Positions 1 through 8,720 of a stretch of DNA of 39,455 nt are shown here, in pieces. The notes beneath the pieces are model-generated. The model was not told the origin of the DNA. It made no database searches and saw only the letters and a list, made by a program, of their open reading frames with translations. The DNA is from Prevotella sp. (GTDB lineage Bacteria; Bacteroidota; Bacteroidia; Bacteroidales; Bacteroidaceae): contig JAILFH010000002.1 of assembly GCA_024697645.1 (NCBI GenBank), positions 1 to 39,455 of the forward strand. The letters are read 5' to 3'. Every line of letters begins with the position of its first letter. Position 1 is the first letter of the stretch. A program made the translations under genes and the position numbers.

Positions 1-3
1 AAC

Positions 4-68
4 ATTAGCGATATCTTTTAGTTTGACTTTATGGGTGGTACTACAAAGTTACTAAAAATATCGCTAAT
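4..68. repeat. Long imperfect inverted repeat (hairpin) at window edge
   Basis: Arms at 4-22 and 51-68 are reverse complements apart from one extra base (both begin ATTAGCGATAT when read inward). The stem continues with GACTTT/AAAGTT closing a short G-rich loop. There is no long T-run, so it is not a textbook terminator. It could end a gene lying left of the window, or be the end of a small non-autonomous element. Confidence 0.5.
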
Positions 69-259
69 TTCCTAATAATCAGACAATTATTTCTGATATT
101 ATTTTCGTCGAACTCACGTTATTTAATAAACAATATTATAAATCATATTTTATTATTATATATCGAATAATTAAATAATATAATCTATTTAATACTATTA
201 ATAATAAACTCTATATAATAATCTTTAAATCCTGTACACTTTGAGTTGAATTCGCACCT

Positions 260-615
260 TCATTTCGCTTCCTGTCCACAAGTTACTTTCTGACTTTCCT
301 ACTTCATTTATGTTTTTCGCTTGCCCAAAGCATAAGGTTTTACTCCACATTCTTGCAACCTCATTTCGCTTCCTGTCTACAAGTTACTTTCTGACTTTCC
401 TACTTCATTTATGTATTCGTATGCCCAAAGCACCTGATTTACTCCACATCCTTGCAACCTCATTTCGCTTCCTGTCTACAAGTTACTTTCTGACTTTCCT
501 ACTTCATTTATGTTTCTCGCTTGCCCAAAGCATCAGGTTTTACTCCGCATTCTTACAACCTCATTTCGCTTCCTGTCTACAAGTTACTTTCTGACTTTCT
601 GACTTCATTTATGTA
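260..615. repeat. ~100 bp tandem repeat, about 3.6 copies
   Basis: Near-identical units begin at 260, 361, 460 and 561, each starting TCATTTCGCTTCCTGTC and containing ACTTTCTGACTTTCC and a GCCCAAAGCA segment; the last copy is truncated. Frames through the array stay open only because the unit is about 99-101 bp. The encoded peptides are repetitive and have no sensible start site, so I treat the array as non-coding. The stretch 69-259 is very AT-rich and shows nothing else I can name. Confidence 0.85.
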
Positions 616-647
616 TTTGCTACAAATAAGAAAGCAAAAGAGCAATG

Positions 648-757
648 CTTTCGACTTTATAAAGATATCCTTTCGACTTTACAGAGCATACCTTTTGACC
701 TTATAAAGCATACCTTTTGACCTTACAGAGGTATCCTTTTGACTATACAAAGGTATG
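648..757. repeat. 22 bp tandem repeat, 5 units
   Basis: Five consecutive 22 bp units (648, 670, 692, 714, 736) share CTTTyGACyTTAyA followed by AAGCATAC, GAGCATAC or GAGGTATC. Past the array, 790-835 holds related half-sites in inverted orientation (AAAGCATTGC, GAAAGGTATGC). No gene is seen before 874. The regular spacing of about two helical turns would suit cooperative protein binding. Confidence 0.8.
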
Positions 758-873
758 CTCTATATAGGTAAAGAGATGGCCTTTATAGGGGTATAAAGCA
801 TTGCTTTCTAATGTAGAAAGGTATGCTTTGTATAAAAAATAGTATTGGAGTTACTTTTTCCTTTGTTTGCTTC

Positions 874-1437
874 TTATTTCAGTTTGCTGCCTACTGAAAA
901 CGCCTTACCTACGGTCTTGCCCAATTGGATATAAGTATGGTGAACGGGATCATAAGTGATCAGTTCCATCATTTCTACATTAGGCTTGCCATCTTCTGCG
1001 AGATACTTTTCGTCACAAAGGATATTGACGATTTCGGCTACGAGATAATAACCTGTTTCGCTCTCGTCAATCTTCTGTTTCACCCGACATTCAAGTGTCA
1101 TAGGAAACTCCTTGAACACAGGGGCATTCACGTTGGGAGCCTTTTCCACCGACAGACCTGCCTTCTCCATCTTGTCAGATGTGTTCCGGCCGCTTACAAT
1201 TCCCACATAGTCGGCTACTACCATCGTTTCGGCAGTAGCGAAAGCAACCGTGAATTCAGGATTGTTGACAAGATTGTCAGTCGTCTGATGAGAACCGAGT
1301 GAAATGAGAATCTCGTTCATATCCCACTGCCCACCCCATGCTGCATTCATTGCATTGGGCTTGCCGTCTTTATCGTAAGTACCAATAATCAAAACGGGTT
1401 GTGGAAGAATCCACGCTGCTGACTTAAAACTCTTCAT
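874..1437 (-). CDS. Flavin reductase-like domain protein (FMN-binding split barrel)
   Basis: A 187-residue cytoplasmic protein of the flavin reductase-like family, whose members bind FMN in a split-barrel homodimer. The beginning (PQPVLIIGTYDKDGKPN, then AWGGQ) is the usual first strand pair of the fold, and GSHQTTDN resembles the segment near the flavin phosphate. The C-terminal part (ITYDPVHHTYIQLGKTVG) is typical of Bacteroides-type members. Length is normal. Start is the ATG at 1437; there is no clear Shine-Dalgarno site, as usual in this phylum. It may act as an NAD(P)H:flavin reductase or as an FMN-dependent oxidoreductase; substrate cannot be read from sequence. It lies downstream of the AbgT-like gene on the same strand with a 76 bp gap. 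Confidence 0.85.
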   Translation of the reverse strand: MKSFKSAAWILPQPVLIIGTYDKDGKPNAMNAAWGGQWDMNEILISLGSHQTTDNLVNNPEFTVAFATAETMVVADYVGIVSGRNTSDKMEKAGLSVEKAPNVNAPVFKEFPMTLECRVKQKIDESETGYYLVAEIVNILCDEKYLAEDGKPNVEMMELITYDPVHHTYIQLGKTVGKAFSVGSKLK

Positions 1438-1513
1438 GATAATTATGTGATTTCTAATTTAGTCGAATTGTTGAAACAAGAAACTTGGAACCTGAACTAC
1501 AACTCAAGTTGCT

Positions 1514-2119
1514 CTAATGCGCAAAGACATAGAGAATAGAGGCGTAGAGTTCGGCGAAAAGGAAATAGAAGAGGAAGACCCAGCGCCAACGGGCTATACC
1601 TACGGTGAGGGATTCGATGACGGCCACGACAGTTGGCAACTTGGCGCTGACCATACCATAAGTGGCGGCAACGAGCATCACAAAAAGCGCTAATATGGGA
1701 AGGATTCCGTCGGTGAAACTACTGGGGATGAGCACGCCCGTTGCACTCAGCAGAACGGCATGGGGAACGGCCGTGAGCAGGAAGAGCACCAACAGGAAGA
1801 GAAGCACTTCGGCAGTGACCACCCGCAAGGCAAAGCGCTGGCGGAAGGTTGTTGGACGCAATGCCTGAAGCAATCCACTCTCCACGACAGCACCATACGC
1901 CATACTCAGCAAGAGCAAGAAGGTAAGCATGGGCGTGGTGAGGTTGTCAGTGACAGAACCAAACAGCCAACGCAGCCCCTCACTGCTCAAAAGCGAGCGC
2001 ATCTGGAGTTCAGGCTTGGCAGCAGTGATAATCCAGGACAGCAGGATAATTGCCACCTGAAGGAGAATCAATCCTTGCGCCACAATAGCGCTCCAGCGCT
2101 TTATCTTATTGGTGTTCAT
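1514..2119 (-). CDS. Half-size AbgT-like integral membrane protein
   Basis: I chose the ATG at 2119 (201 residues, MNTNKIKRW...). The frame is open further upstream to 2371, but that part would overlap the response regulator gene and reads as low-quality protein. About five hydrophobic segments are visible (roughly 11-34, 62-84, 102-128, 139-157, 178-199). The stretch SLLSSEGLRWLFGSVTDN followed by a glycine-rich helix and VESGLLQAL resembles the N-terminal half of AbgT-family (p-aminobenzoyl-glutamate) transporters. AbgT proteins are about 500 residues, so this is less than half-size. It could be a stand-alone homologue working as an oligomer rather than a broken gene, since the end is clean. 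Function unknown. Confidence 0.65.
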   Translation of the reverse strand: MNTNKIKRWSAIVAQGLILLQVAIILLSWIITAAKPELQMRSLLSSEGLRWLFGSVTDNLTTPMLTFLLLLSMAYGAVVESGLLQALRPTTFRQRFALRVVTAEVLLFLLVLFLLTAVPHAVLLSATGVLIPSSFTDGILPILALFVMLVAATYGMVSAKLPTVVAVIESLTVGIARWRWVFLFYFLFAELYASILYVFAH

Positions 2120-2276
2120 CTGCAATACTTCTTGAGTTGAAAATCTTTCTGAGAGACTAAGAGAACCAAACGTCGGTTTTGATGATCTATGACCGATGGA
2201 GGAAACGAAATTCCTCGTCGCTATGGAAAGCAAGAATGCTACGTCGACGCTGATTTCTGATAAGTCGAGTCGAAGA

Positions 2277-3002
2277 CTACTCCTCGTCGGGAGTGAGGTT
2301 GTCGAGGTCGATGATGCGAAGTTCAAGGGCGCGCACGACAAGTCGTGTGGCATTGATGCCCACGCGACCATTAGCGTCGGGGAAGAGTTTCTGAACGAGT
2401 TCGTTCTGACGCTTTTCGAGACTCTTCACGCCGAAAGGCATTCCGCGCAAATTGGTAATCTGCTCCTTGGTGTAGCCAAGCGCGAGATGACGGAGGAAAC
2501 GCTCGTCGTACTCGTCAATCTCATAGTCGACAATGGCCTCCTGCTGCATGAGTTGCGCTCCGACGCTCCGCTTGAAACGGTCGACGATACGGGCGAGGAT
2601 GGGTTCATTGAACACCATTCGCTTTCCGTCCATGACGCTCGACACATCACCACGCGTGAGCAACTCACCACTCTTCAGAATGATGCCGTCGCAACCCGCG
2701 TCGAGAACATCAACCCAGAGTTTCTCATTGAGAATCTCACCTGTGAAAATCAGTACCTTGACATTGGGATAGGCCTCCTTGGTATGGCGGCAGATCTCAA
2801 CACCGACCGTAGTGGAGCCTCCCAAACCGAGGTCGAGCAACACCAAGTCGGGCAACTCCTGCTTCAGAAGGCGCCAATAGGCTTGCTCATTCTCTGCCGT
2901 ACCGATAATCTGGGCTTCGGGTATGTCGTTGCGGAAAATACCCTCTGTTCCTTTCAGTTCAAGGGCTACGTCTTCTACGATAATAACTTTAAATGGTTCC
3001 AT
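2277..3002 (-). CDS. Response regulator with CheY-like receiver and a Bacteroidales C-terminal domain
   Basis: A 241-residue response regulator. The receiver domain (1-~125) has acidic pair E10/D11, phospho-acceptor D57 in LVLLDLGL, T87 and K110. The C-terminal part (~150-241) contains a predicted helix-turn-helix-like stretch (LALGYTKEQITNLRGMPFGV) resembling LuxR/NarL-type output but divergent; from memory it fits a Bacteroidales-specific response regulator output domain (DUF5932). The gene overlaps the 3' end of the sensor gene by 28 bp, so the two are co-transcribed and probably translationally coupled partners. Target genes are unknown; the neighbouring hexuronate genes are one possibility. 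Confidence 0.85.
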   Translation of the reverse strand: MEPFKVIIVEDVALELKGTEGIFRNDIPEAQIIGTAENEQAYWRLLKQELPDLVLLDLGLGGSTTVGVEICRHTKEAYPNVKVLIFTGEILNEKLWVDVLDAGCDGIILKSGELLTRGDVSSVMDGKRMVFNEPILARIVDRFKRSVGAQLMQQEAIVDYEIDEYDERFLRHLALGYTKEQITNLRGMPFGVKSLEKRQNELVQKLFPDANGRVGINATRLVVRALELRIIDLDNLTPDEE

Positions 3003-6000
3003 ATTTGTCTTGTTAATGTGATTCTAATCAATGTGCCTGCCGACTGACCCGCATCGCTGACAGAAGCGGCTGGAAGCGCTTCAATACCGCATCCATGGGC
3101 ATTGGTTGCCTCGCCGAGTTCGCGAACGATCTGACGACAGAGCAGGAAGTCGATATTCGTAGTGAGGGGTGTGAACAGCAGTTGGCACTCTACTGCCGAA
3201 AGTTGCAGTGAAGGCATGGGGACGTCGACCTGCAGATAGCGCGAAGCAGACTCCTTGTCGACTGCTTTCGGCTGTTCGCCACCATGCTTGCTGAGGATTT
3301 CGAAGAGAATGGCGAGCATGTCGTTGTCGATGCGTACAGGCGCCTCAATCTGTCGCTGTGCCTGAAGGCTGAGCATAGTGTAGAGGTCCTTATAGTAGGA
3401 CACCACCTCAGAGATTGCGTTGAGGTCGTGCTGCTCCTCGTCGATGAGTTGACGAATGCGCGAAGGATAATACATCGTCTCGTGCTTGAGCGTAGAGAGA
3501 CAGTTGTCGAGCACGTTGTTACTGATGTGCAGTCGGGCATTCTCGTAATTCACGCGACGCAGTTCGTCCTCAGAAAGTTCAATGGATGTGTGCTGACTAC
3601 GTTCCCGATCAATACTCTGCTGAAGTGCCTCACAAATCTGGCTCACCACGACGTCGAGTTCGCGATGCTCTTGGTCGGCATCCTTCGAATTCTGATCCCA
3701 AAGTTGATTTATCTTCTGCAGTTTCTCTTCTGCCGACGACTGACTGAGCAGGATGCGGTTTATACCATTGACTCGCTCCACCTGATAATGATAGGCGAGA
3801 CGATGCTGATAGTAAAGCAGATAGTAGGCGGGGAAGATACTGAGCAGCAGAAGCGTGAGAAGCACAATAGCGACATTCTTATTCGTCTCCGACTTCTGCA
3901 TCATCTGGCAATAACTGGGCAGCGTCTTATCCGCAGAGAGTTCACGGAAGAGTTTCGTGTATACTTTATTATTATATTGATAGAGTTCCCAATGATGAAG
4001 GGCAAGCGCTGCAACAGCAGTCTCGTTTCGGATGGACTGAATGACGCCGTAGTCAGTAGGAATGCTGTCGCGGAACCACTGCAGTTCAGCGGGCATATCA
4101 GCATCGTCGCCCAGACTGGTCATGATGACGTCACTCTGTGGATGAGCCATCAGATAGAACTCATTGAGGCACTGACGGCAACTGTCGGCAAAGTGGAGTG
4201 TACGATAGTAGGTGCCGTTGATATTGCTGAAATAGGCACTGTCGGCAAAGGCTGCGGCCCGAGTCAACAGAGCCTGCTGACGGTCGAGGGAGACGGAGTC
4301 TGATTGAGGTTGAGAAGTGTTAAGAGAGGTTGAGGGAGGTTGTGTCTGCGTCTGACCCTTCTCTGCCCAAAGCGAGGCTGCAGGCCACGATAAGAGCATA
4401 GAGAGCAGCAACAGCGTGCGCACAACTCCCTTCGGCAGACGGAAGAAGAAACGGCTTCCCCTACCCTGCTCGCTCTCTGCACCAATCGAACAGACGGAGA
4501 ATATCTTGCTCATCTTGCGATACTTCTCGATGATGCCCTTGCAGTTCATGAGGCCGAATCCGTGGGAAGTAGTTTCTGAAGACTCTGCCGACGGAGCCGA
4601 AGACGAGATAGATGAAGCAGAAGTATTTGCTGTCGGCTGAACGGCAACAGGCTTACGGGAGAATACGTTGGCAAGTTGGTCCTCGCTCATTCCAACTCCC
4701 GTGTCGGCAACGGAAATCTCAACACAGTCATCAATGGTTGTGGCCGAAATGGTGACGCTTCCCCCCTTCTGTGTAAATTTACGGGCATTGTCGGCCATCG
4801 TGTTGATCATGAAGAGTGTCAGCGTCTTGTCGGCTTTGACAACCGCCTCGGAATCCTCAACCTGAAGATCGACACCCTTAAGCGTGAAACTCATTCGACC
4901 TCGCTTGACCATATCGAAAAGTTCCTGCAGTGGGAAACTTTCAACACGCAGGCTCACCTCACCCTGCCGCATTTCAATCCATCGGGTGAGCACGCGGTTG
5001 TAGTCGCCAATCTTGTCGGTGAGTTCGCCTACATAGGCGAAGCGCTCGGCCCGGACCTCCTCACTTTCCTGATGCTGCAAAAGACGATGAACTTCATTGA
5101 CGATGCGGTCGATGAAAGGCATGATATTGTTGACGAGCGAGACCTTTGCACGCTGTTCGAGATTACGACGTTTGTTGCGCTGCACCTGCTGACCGACCAG
5201 AACAATCTGCTCACGCAACTCCTCATCGTGTTCGGCAAGTTGCTGGGTATGACTGGTAGTTGCCTGCTTCCACTCTTCAAGTGGTTGCAACAAGGTATGG
5301 ATAGAGAACTGACTATCTTCTCGCTTACGCTTGCGATGGAAGAAATAGAGCAGCGCAAGGACAACAAGAATCATCAAGACAACTGCCACAATCATCGCAT
5401 TGAGGAGTTGCGAGGATGACTGCAACTGTTCACTTCGAGCCTCGAGTTGACGGTCCTGACGCGTCTGTTCCTGCATGTCGAGATAGATGTTGCGATTGAC
5501 ATCGCTTCGCTCCTTATCGTCGATGGCCGAATAGACCAGACTGAGTTGCTCGCGGATACTCGCCACAAGGTCGGGAGCACGATTGATGATGGTATCTCGC
5601 TGAAGAGCATTCAGCAGGCAGATTTCAGCCGACTGATAGTCGCGAATGCCCCAATAGCACTCGGCGAGCGTTCGATAGGCACCTGCAGTCTGATAGACAT
5701 CGCCATAATCCTCGAAGATGCCAAGGGCGCGCTGGGCAAGATTACCTGCGAGCAAAGTGTCCGCCATCTCATCTTTGTTGAGCAATGCTATGGCGGGTAG
5801 ATTCTCGCGCACATACCTATTGCAGAAGGCAGTGTCCTCGAGGTGTTCGCTGAGTCCCTGAAGGGCCTGAGCAGTGAAGAAAGGATAGTTGTGGTCGAGA
5901 GCGAGTTGATAGCATCGAAGCAAATGGTCCATCTCGCCGTCGTTGACAGCGTCGGGCGAGGGCTCTGAAAGAATGCCGCCTGCTCCAACGTTATAGAGAT

Positions 6001-6607
6001 AGTTGAGCAACTGGGCGGTGTCACGCTCAATCTGGCCATTAGGATCGATATGGGCAAGAGCATCGACCGACTGCTCACGCAGACCGACATAATAGAAATA
6101 GGTGGACTGAACGATATAGAACTCGCTTTCGGCATAGATTAGTCGCTGGCGCTGATGGTCGGTGAGGCGATTGAGTTCCTCACTGATGCGATGCAGACGC
6201 CGCTGTGCCCGGCCGCTATAGTCGTAGAAGAGTTTGTTCTTCGACTCACGCTGACAAAGACGCATGTATTGCACATCTGCCACGAGCAACTCAACGAGAT
6301 TGTCAGTCTTGATGCTGTCGAGCAGAATGTAGGCACGGGTGTAGTCCATCTGGGCAATGCAGACGAACGCAAGATTGTTTAGTGCCTCTGCACGTCCTTC
6401 AGGATAGCCCGCCGAAAGTTGGAGCGCCTGTTCGGCAAAGACACGGGTGGAGTCGAGCGAACGATAATGATAGGCATACGAACGCTCGTTCAACTCGTCG
6501 ACTTGGGCGCGCTGCCCTTTCTCACAAGCTGAAAAAAACAACATGCTCAGAATGGCGAGCCATACTGAGCATGCTGAAAAGCGATATTTAAGCGCGAGCC
6601 TTCTCAA
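2975..6607 (-). CDS. Large unorthodox TPR sensor histidine kinase (lipoprotein-like N-terminus, DUF5112/DUF5113-type layout)
   Basis: 1210 residues. N-terminus has a lipobox-like signal (SMLFFSAC, C28). Residues ~35-380 are helical TPR-like repeats expected outside the cytoplasmic membrane. A membrane helix follows at 402-423 and a coiled coil at ~435-485. The ATPase domain carries an N-box (N602, N607), G1 DTGVGM (635-640) and G2 HGFGL (682-686), with an S/T-rich insert at ~655-681. Then come a second hydrophobic segment (729-748), another soluble region, a third membrane helix (911-933), and a region with the H-box-like LKHETMYYP (H1042). The candidate phospho-acceptor thus lies C-terminal to the ATPase, the reverse of normal kinases; the tail GTLIRITL looks like a degenerate second ATPase end. 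The start is a TTG at 6607, inside the aldolase 3' end (20 bp overlap); no ATG gives a full signal peptide. Confidence 0.82.
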   Translation of the reverse strand: MRRLALKYRFSACSVWLAILSMLFFSACEKGQRAQVDELNERSYAYHYRSLDSTRVFAEQALQLSAGYPEGRAEALNNLAFVCIAQMDYTRAYILLDSIKTDNLVELLVADVQYMRLCQRESKNKLFYDYSGRAQRRLHRISEELNRLTDHQRQRLIYAESEFYIVQSTYFYYVGLREQSVDALAHIDPNGQIERDTAQLLNYLYNVGAGGILSEPSPDAVNDGEMDHLLRCYQLALDHNYPFFTAQALQGLSEHLEDTAFCNRYVRENLPAIALLNKDEMADTLLAGNLAQRALGIFEDYGDVYQTAGAYRTLAECYWGIRDYQSAEICLLNALQRDTIINRAPDLVASIREQLSLVYSAIDDKERSDVNRNIYLDMQEQTRQDRQLEARSEQLQSSSQLLNAMIVAVVLMILVVLALLYFFHRKRKREDSQFSIHTLLQPLEEWKQATTSHTQQLAEHDEELREQIVLVGQQVQRNKRRNLEQRAKVSLVNNIMPFIDRIVNEVHRLLQHQESEEVRAERFAYVGELTDKIGDYNRVLTRWIEMRQGEVSLRVESFPLQELFDMVKRGRMSFTLKGVDLQVEDSEAVVKADKTLTLFMINTMADNARKFTQKGGSVTISATTIDDCVEISVADTGVGMSEDQLANVFSRKPVAVQPTANTSASSISSSAPSAESSETTSHGFGLMNCKGIIEKYRKMSKIFSVCSIGAESEQGRGSRFFFRLPKGVVRTLLLLSMLLSWPAASLWAEKGQTQTQPPSTSLNTSQPQSDSVSLDRQQALLTRAAAFADSAYFSNINGTYYRTLHFADSCRQCLNEFYLMAHPQSDVIMTSLGDDADMPAELQWFRDSIPTDYGVIQSIRNETAVAALALHHWELYQYNNKVYTKLFRELSADKTLPSYCQMMQKSETNKNVAIVLLTLLLLSIFPAYYLLYYQHRLAYHYQVERVNGINRILLSQSSAEEKLQKINQLWDQNSKDADQEHRELDVVVSQICEALQQSIDRERSQHTSIELSEDELRRVNYENARLHISNNVLDNCLSTLKHETMYYPSRIRQLIDEEQHDLNAISEVVSYYKDLYTMLSLQAQRQIEAPVRIDNDMLAILFEILSKHGGEQPKAVDKESASRYLQVDVPMPSLQLSAVECQLLFTPLTTNIDFLLCRQIVRELGEATNAHGCGIEALPAASVSDAGQSAGTLIRITLTRQIWNHLKLLS

Positions 6608-7256
6608 TATAGCCTAATGCTTCGCGGCATTTATCGGTAACATACTGCCAGTCGCCTGCCTGCACCTTATCCTTCGGGAAGAGTTTAGAACCCATACCCA
6701 CGCAGTAGACACCAGCCTTAAACCATTTGGTGAGGTTCTCCTCATCGGGCGAAACGCCACCCGTGACCATGATCTTCGACCAAGGCATCGGAGCCTTCAG
6801 ACCCTTCACCATATTAGGACCAACCACATCGCCAGGGAAGACCTTTGTGAGGTCGCAACCCAGTTCCTGAGCCTTTCCAATCTCGCTGACCGTCATACAG
6901 CCTGGGCAGTAGGGAACGAGGCGACGATTGCAGACGGGAGCAATGTCGGGATTGAACAGCGGTCCTACTACGAAGTTGGCACCCAACTGCAGATAGAGTC
7001 CTGCTGTGGGAGCATCAACAACTGAACCGATGCCAAGTGCCAGTTCGGGACATTCTTTGTCGGCCCACTTCACGAGTTCGCCAAATACCTCCTGAGCGAA
7101 GTCACCACGATTAGTGAACTCAAAAGCGCGCACGCCACCTTCGTAGCAAGCCTTCACGACCTTCTTGCAGGTTTCAAGATCCTTATGATAGAACACAGGC
7201 ACCATGCCCGTTTCGCCGATTTTCTTCATCACGGCGATTTTATCAAATTTTGCCAT
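6588..7256 (-). CDS. kdgA: 2-dehydro-3-deoxy-phosphogluconate (KDPG/KHG) aldolase
   Basis: A 222-residue class I aldolase that splits KDPG into pyruvate and glyceraldehyde-3-phosphate, the last step of hexuronate and Entner-Doudoroff breakdown. Visible hallmarks are the catalytic base E46 in RAFEFTNRG, Schiff-base lysine K138 in DLTKVFPG, the GIGSVVDA strand, and the phosphate-binding VTGGVSP turn at 164-170. Length is typical. ATG at 7256. It sits downstream of KDG kinase with a small ORF between them, and its stop overlaps the start of the sensor kinase gene by 20 bp. In E. coli nomenclature this is eda; kdgA is used here because of the pathway partners. Confidence 0.95.
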   Translation of the reverse strand: MAKFDKIAVMKKIGETGMVPVFYHKDLETCKKVVKACYEGGVRAFEFTNRGDFAQEVFGELVKWADKECPELALGIGSVVDAPTAGLYLQLGANFVVGPLFNPDIAPVCNRRLVPYCPGCMTVSEIGKAQELGCDLTKVFPGDVVGPNMVKGLKAPMPWSKIMVTGGVSPDEENLTKWFKAGVYCVGMGSKLFPKDKVQAGDWQYVTDKCREALGYIEKARA

Positions 7257-7274
7257 AGTTATTCTTTTTGTCGA

Positions 7275-7412
7275 TTACATTTTTGTTTCGCGCTTAAAAT
7301 ACATTGTGCCACTGTCAACAGTCACCAGTTCCCAACCTTCGAAGCCCAACTGATTGAGTTTCTCCTCTCGGTTGATCAGCGGTGTAATGATTTTATATTC
7401 GTACTGTTTCAT
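7275..7412 (-). CDS. Small DUF4177-like protein (45 residues)
   Basis: A short gene, ATG at 7412 and TAA at 7275, lying between KDG kinase (73 bp upstream) and KDPG aldolase (18 bp downstream) on the same strand. The protein begins MKQYEYKIIT, has EEKLNQLGFEGWELVTV in the middle and ends YFKRETKM. The order strand, helix with L-N-x-L-G-x-E-G-W-E-L, strand is the signature of the DUF4177 family, small cytoplasmic proteins of unknown role. Its place inside the KDG operon suggests co-expression with hexuronate catabolism; a structural or regulatory partner role is only a guess. Confidence 0.8.
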   Translation of the reverse strand: MKQYEYKIITPLINREEKLNQLGFEGWELVTVDSGTMYFKRETKM

Positions 7413-7485
7413 GAGTCGTCGTTTTCTTTAAGTTTGAAATAATGAACGAAATACGTTATTGATTGATTTAAAAAATTGCTGACGA

Positions 7486-8508
7486 TTAGCGCAGAACGCG
7501 ACCATTTGCATTACCGCCAGCGAGGCTCTCTACCTCAGTAGCCGAAACGAGATTGAAGTCGCCGGGAATAGTATGCTTCAGGGCTGATGCTGCAACCGCA
7601 AACTCCAGAGCCTCACCCTGAGTAGCCTTGGTGAGCAAGCCATGAATAAGACCACCCGAGAACGAGTCACCACCACCTACGCGGTCGATGATTGGATTAA
7701 TCTCATAACGCTTCGACTGATAGAATTCCTTGCCATCGAAGATGAGAGCCTTCCAGCCGTTGTAACTTGCCGAGAACGACTCGCGAAGTGTGCTAACCAC
7801 ATACTTGAAGCCAAACTCCTCGCGCATCTGACGGAAGATTCCCTCGTAGCCGCTGGCATCGGTCTGACCGCCTTCAACATCAGCATCGGGCTTGAAACCG
7901 AGGCAGAGTTCTGCGTCTTCCTCATTGCCAATGCAGACATCCACATACTTCATCAACGGGCGCATCACGGAGATAGCCTTCTCGCTGGTCCAGAGTTTCT
8001 TGCGGAAATTCAGGTCGACAGAAACTGTAACACCATGACGCTTGGCAGCCTCACAAGCCAGACGAGTGAGTTCAGCGGCCTTGTCGCTAATGGCAGGAGT
8101 AATGCCGCTCCAGTGGAACCACTGTGCACCTTCCATAATCTCATCGAAGTCGAAATCGCTGGGCTCAGCCTCAGCAATTGCAGAATGAGCACGGTCGTAG
8201 ATAACCTTTGAGGGGCGCATTGAGGCACCTGTCTCTGCATAATAAAGACCTACACGGTCGCCACCACGAGCGATAAAGTCGGTGTTGACACCATAACGAC
8301 GCAAAGCGTTCAGGGCAATCTGACCAATCTCGTGCTTCGGAAGTTTCGAGACGAAATAAGCCTCATGACCATAATTAGCCACGCTGATTGCCACGTTTGC
8401 CTCACCACCACCAGGGATGATGCGGAATGATTCACTCTGGATGAAACGATCGTTGCCTTGCGGCGACAGGCGAAGCATAATCTCGCCTAAAGTAACAATT
8501 TTTGCCAT
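7486..8508 (-). CDS. kdgK: 2-dehydro-3-deoxygluconokinase (PfkB family)
   Basis: A 340-residue PfkB-family sugar kinase phosphorylating 2-keto-3-deoxygluconate to KDPG with ATP in the cytoplasm. The N-terminal sugar-binding signature GGGEANVAISVANYG is at 33-47. The C-terminal PfkB signature GGGDSFSGG is at 278-286, with D281 as catalytic base. The closest functional match is KDG kinase because the aldolase using its product lies just downstream and altronate dehydratase, which makes its substrate, lies across the divergent promoter. It is transcribed from a near-perfect Bacteroidetes promoter at 8570-8601. Fructokinase or ribokinase activity is less likely from context. Confidence 0.92.
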   Translation of the reverse strand: MAKIVTLGEIMLRLSPQGNDRFIQSESFRIIPGGGEANVAISVANYGHEAYFVSKLPKHEIGQIALNALRRYGVNTDFIARGGDRVGLYYAETGASMRPSKVIYDRAHSAIAEAEPSDFDFDEIMEGAQWFHWSGITPAISDKAAELTRLACEAAKRHGVTVSVDLNFRKKLWTSEKAISVMRPLMKYVDVCIGNEEDAELCLGFKPDADVEGGQTDASGYEGIFRQMREEFGFKYVVSTLRESFSASYNGWKALIFDGKEFYQSKRYEINPIIDRVGGGDSFSGGLIHGLLTKATQGEALEFAVAASALKHTIPGDFNLVSATEVESLAGGNANGRVLR

Positions 8509-8569
8509 ATTCTTAATTCTAATTATAAATGATTTCCATGATGTAAAGAATACATAAATTTTTAGATTG

Positions 8570-8601
8570 CAAAGATAGGAAAAATATCTTATCCCTCCAA
8601 A
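8570..8601 (-). promoter_or_regulatory. Promoter of kdgK operon (TTTG-N20-TATCTTTG)
   Basis: On the minus strand TTTG (8601-8598) is followed by a 20 bp spacer and TATCTTTG (8577-8570), matching the Bacteroidetes -33/-7 consensus. It implies a 5' UTR of roughly 50 nt before the kdgK ATG at 8508. Confidence 0.75.
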
Positions 8602-8615
8602 TTTTCGGGCGAAAT

Positions 8616-8629
8616 ATAACTTTAGTTAT
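8616..8629. promoter_or_regulatory. Candidate LacI-type operator between divergent promoters
   Basis: ATAACTTTAGTTAT is a perfect 14 bp inverted repeat. It lies just upstream of the kdgK -33 box and between kdgK and the LacI-family gene, where an autoregulating repressor or activator would bind. No experimental or comparative support is available here. Confidence 0.45.
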
Positions 8630-8656
8630 CACACACTCATGAAAATAAATCTGTTT

Positions 8657-8692
8657 TTTTGATGGCTACAAGGAATATTTTTTGTATTTTTG
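8657..8692 (+). promoter_or_regulatory. Probable promoter of LacI-family regulator and uxaA
   Basis: TATTTTTG at 8685-8692 fits TAnnTTTG. A TTTTG at 8657-8661 lies 23 bp upstream, slightly longer than the usual spacing. The regulator ATG is 28 bp further on. Confidence 0.5.
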
Positions 8693-8720
8693 CAGACAAA
8701 TCAGGAATATATAATCTTCA

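Noticed and set aside
310..594. 94-codon plus-strand frame in the 100 bp tandem array
   Set aside because: The protein just mirrors the DNA repeat, is F/L/S-rich and has no start context or family.
260..757. CRISPR array
   Set aside because: Units are directly adjacent without unique spacers, and there are no cas genes.
3284..4303. 339-codon plus-strand frame opposite the sensor kinase gene
   Set aside because: It is antisense to a gene with clear motifs and has no family signal; a long frame arises from the codon use of the real gene.
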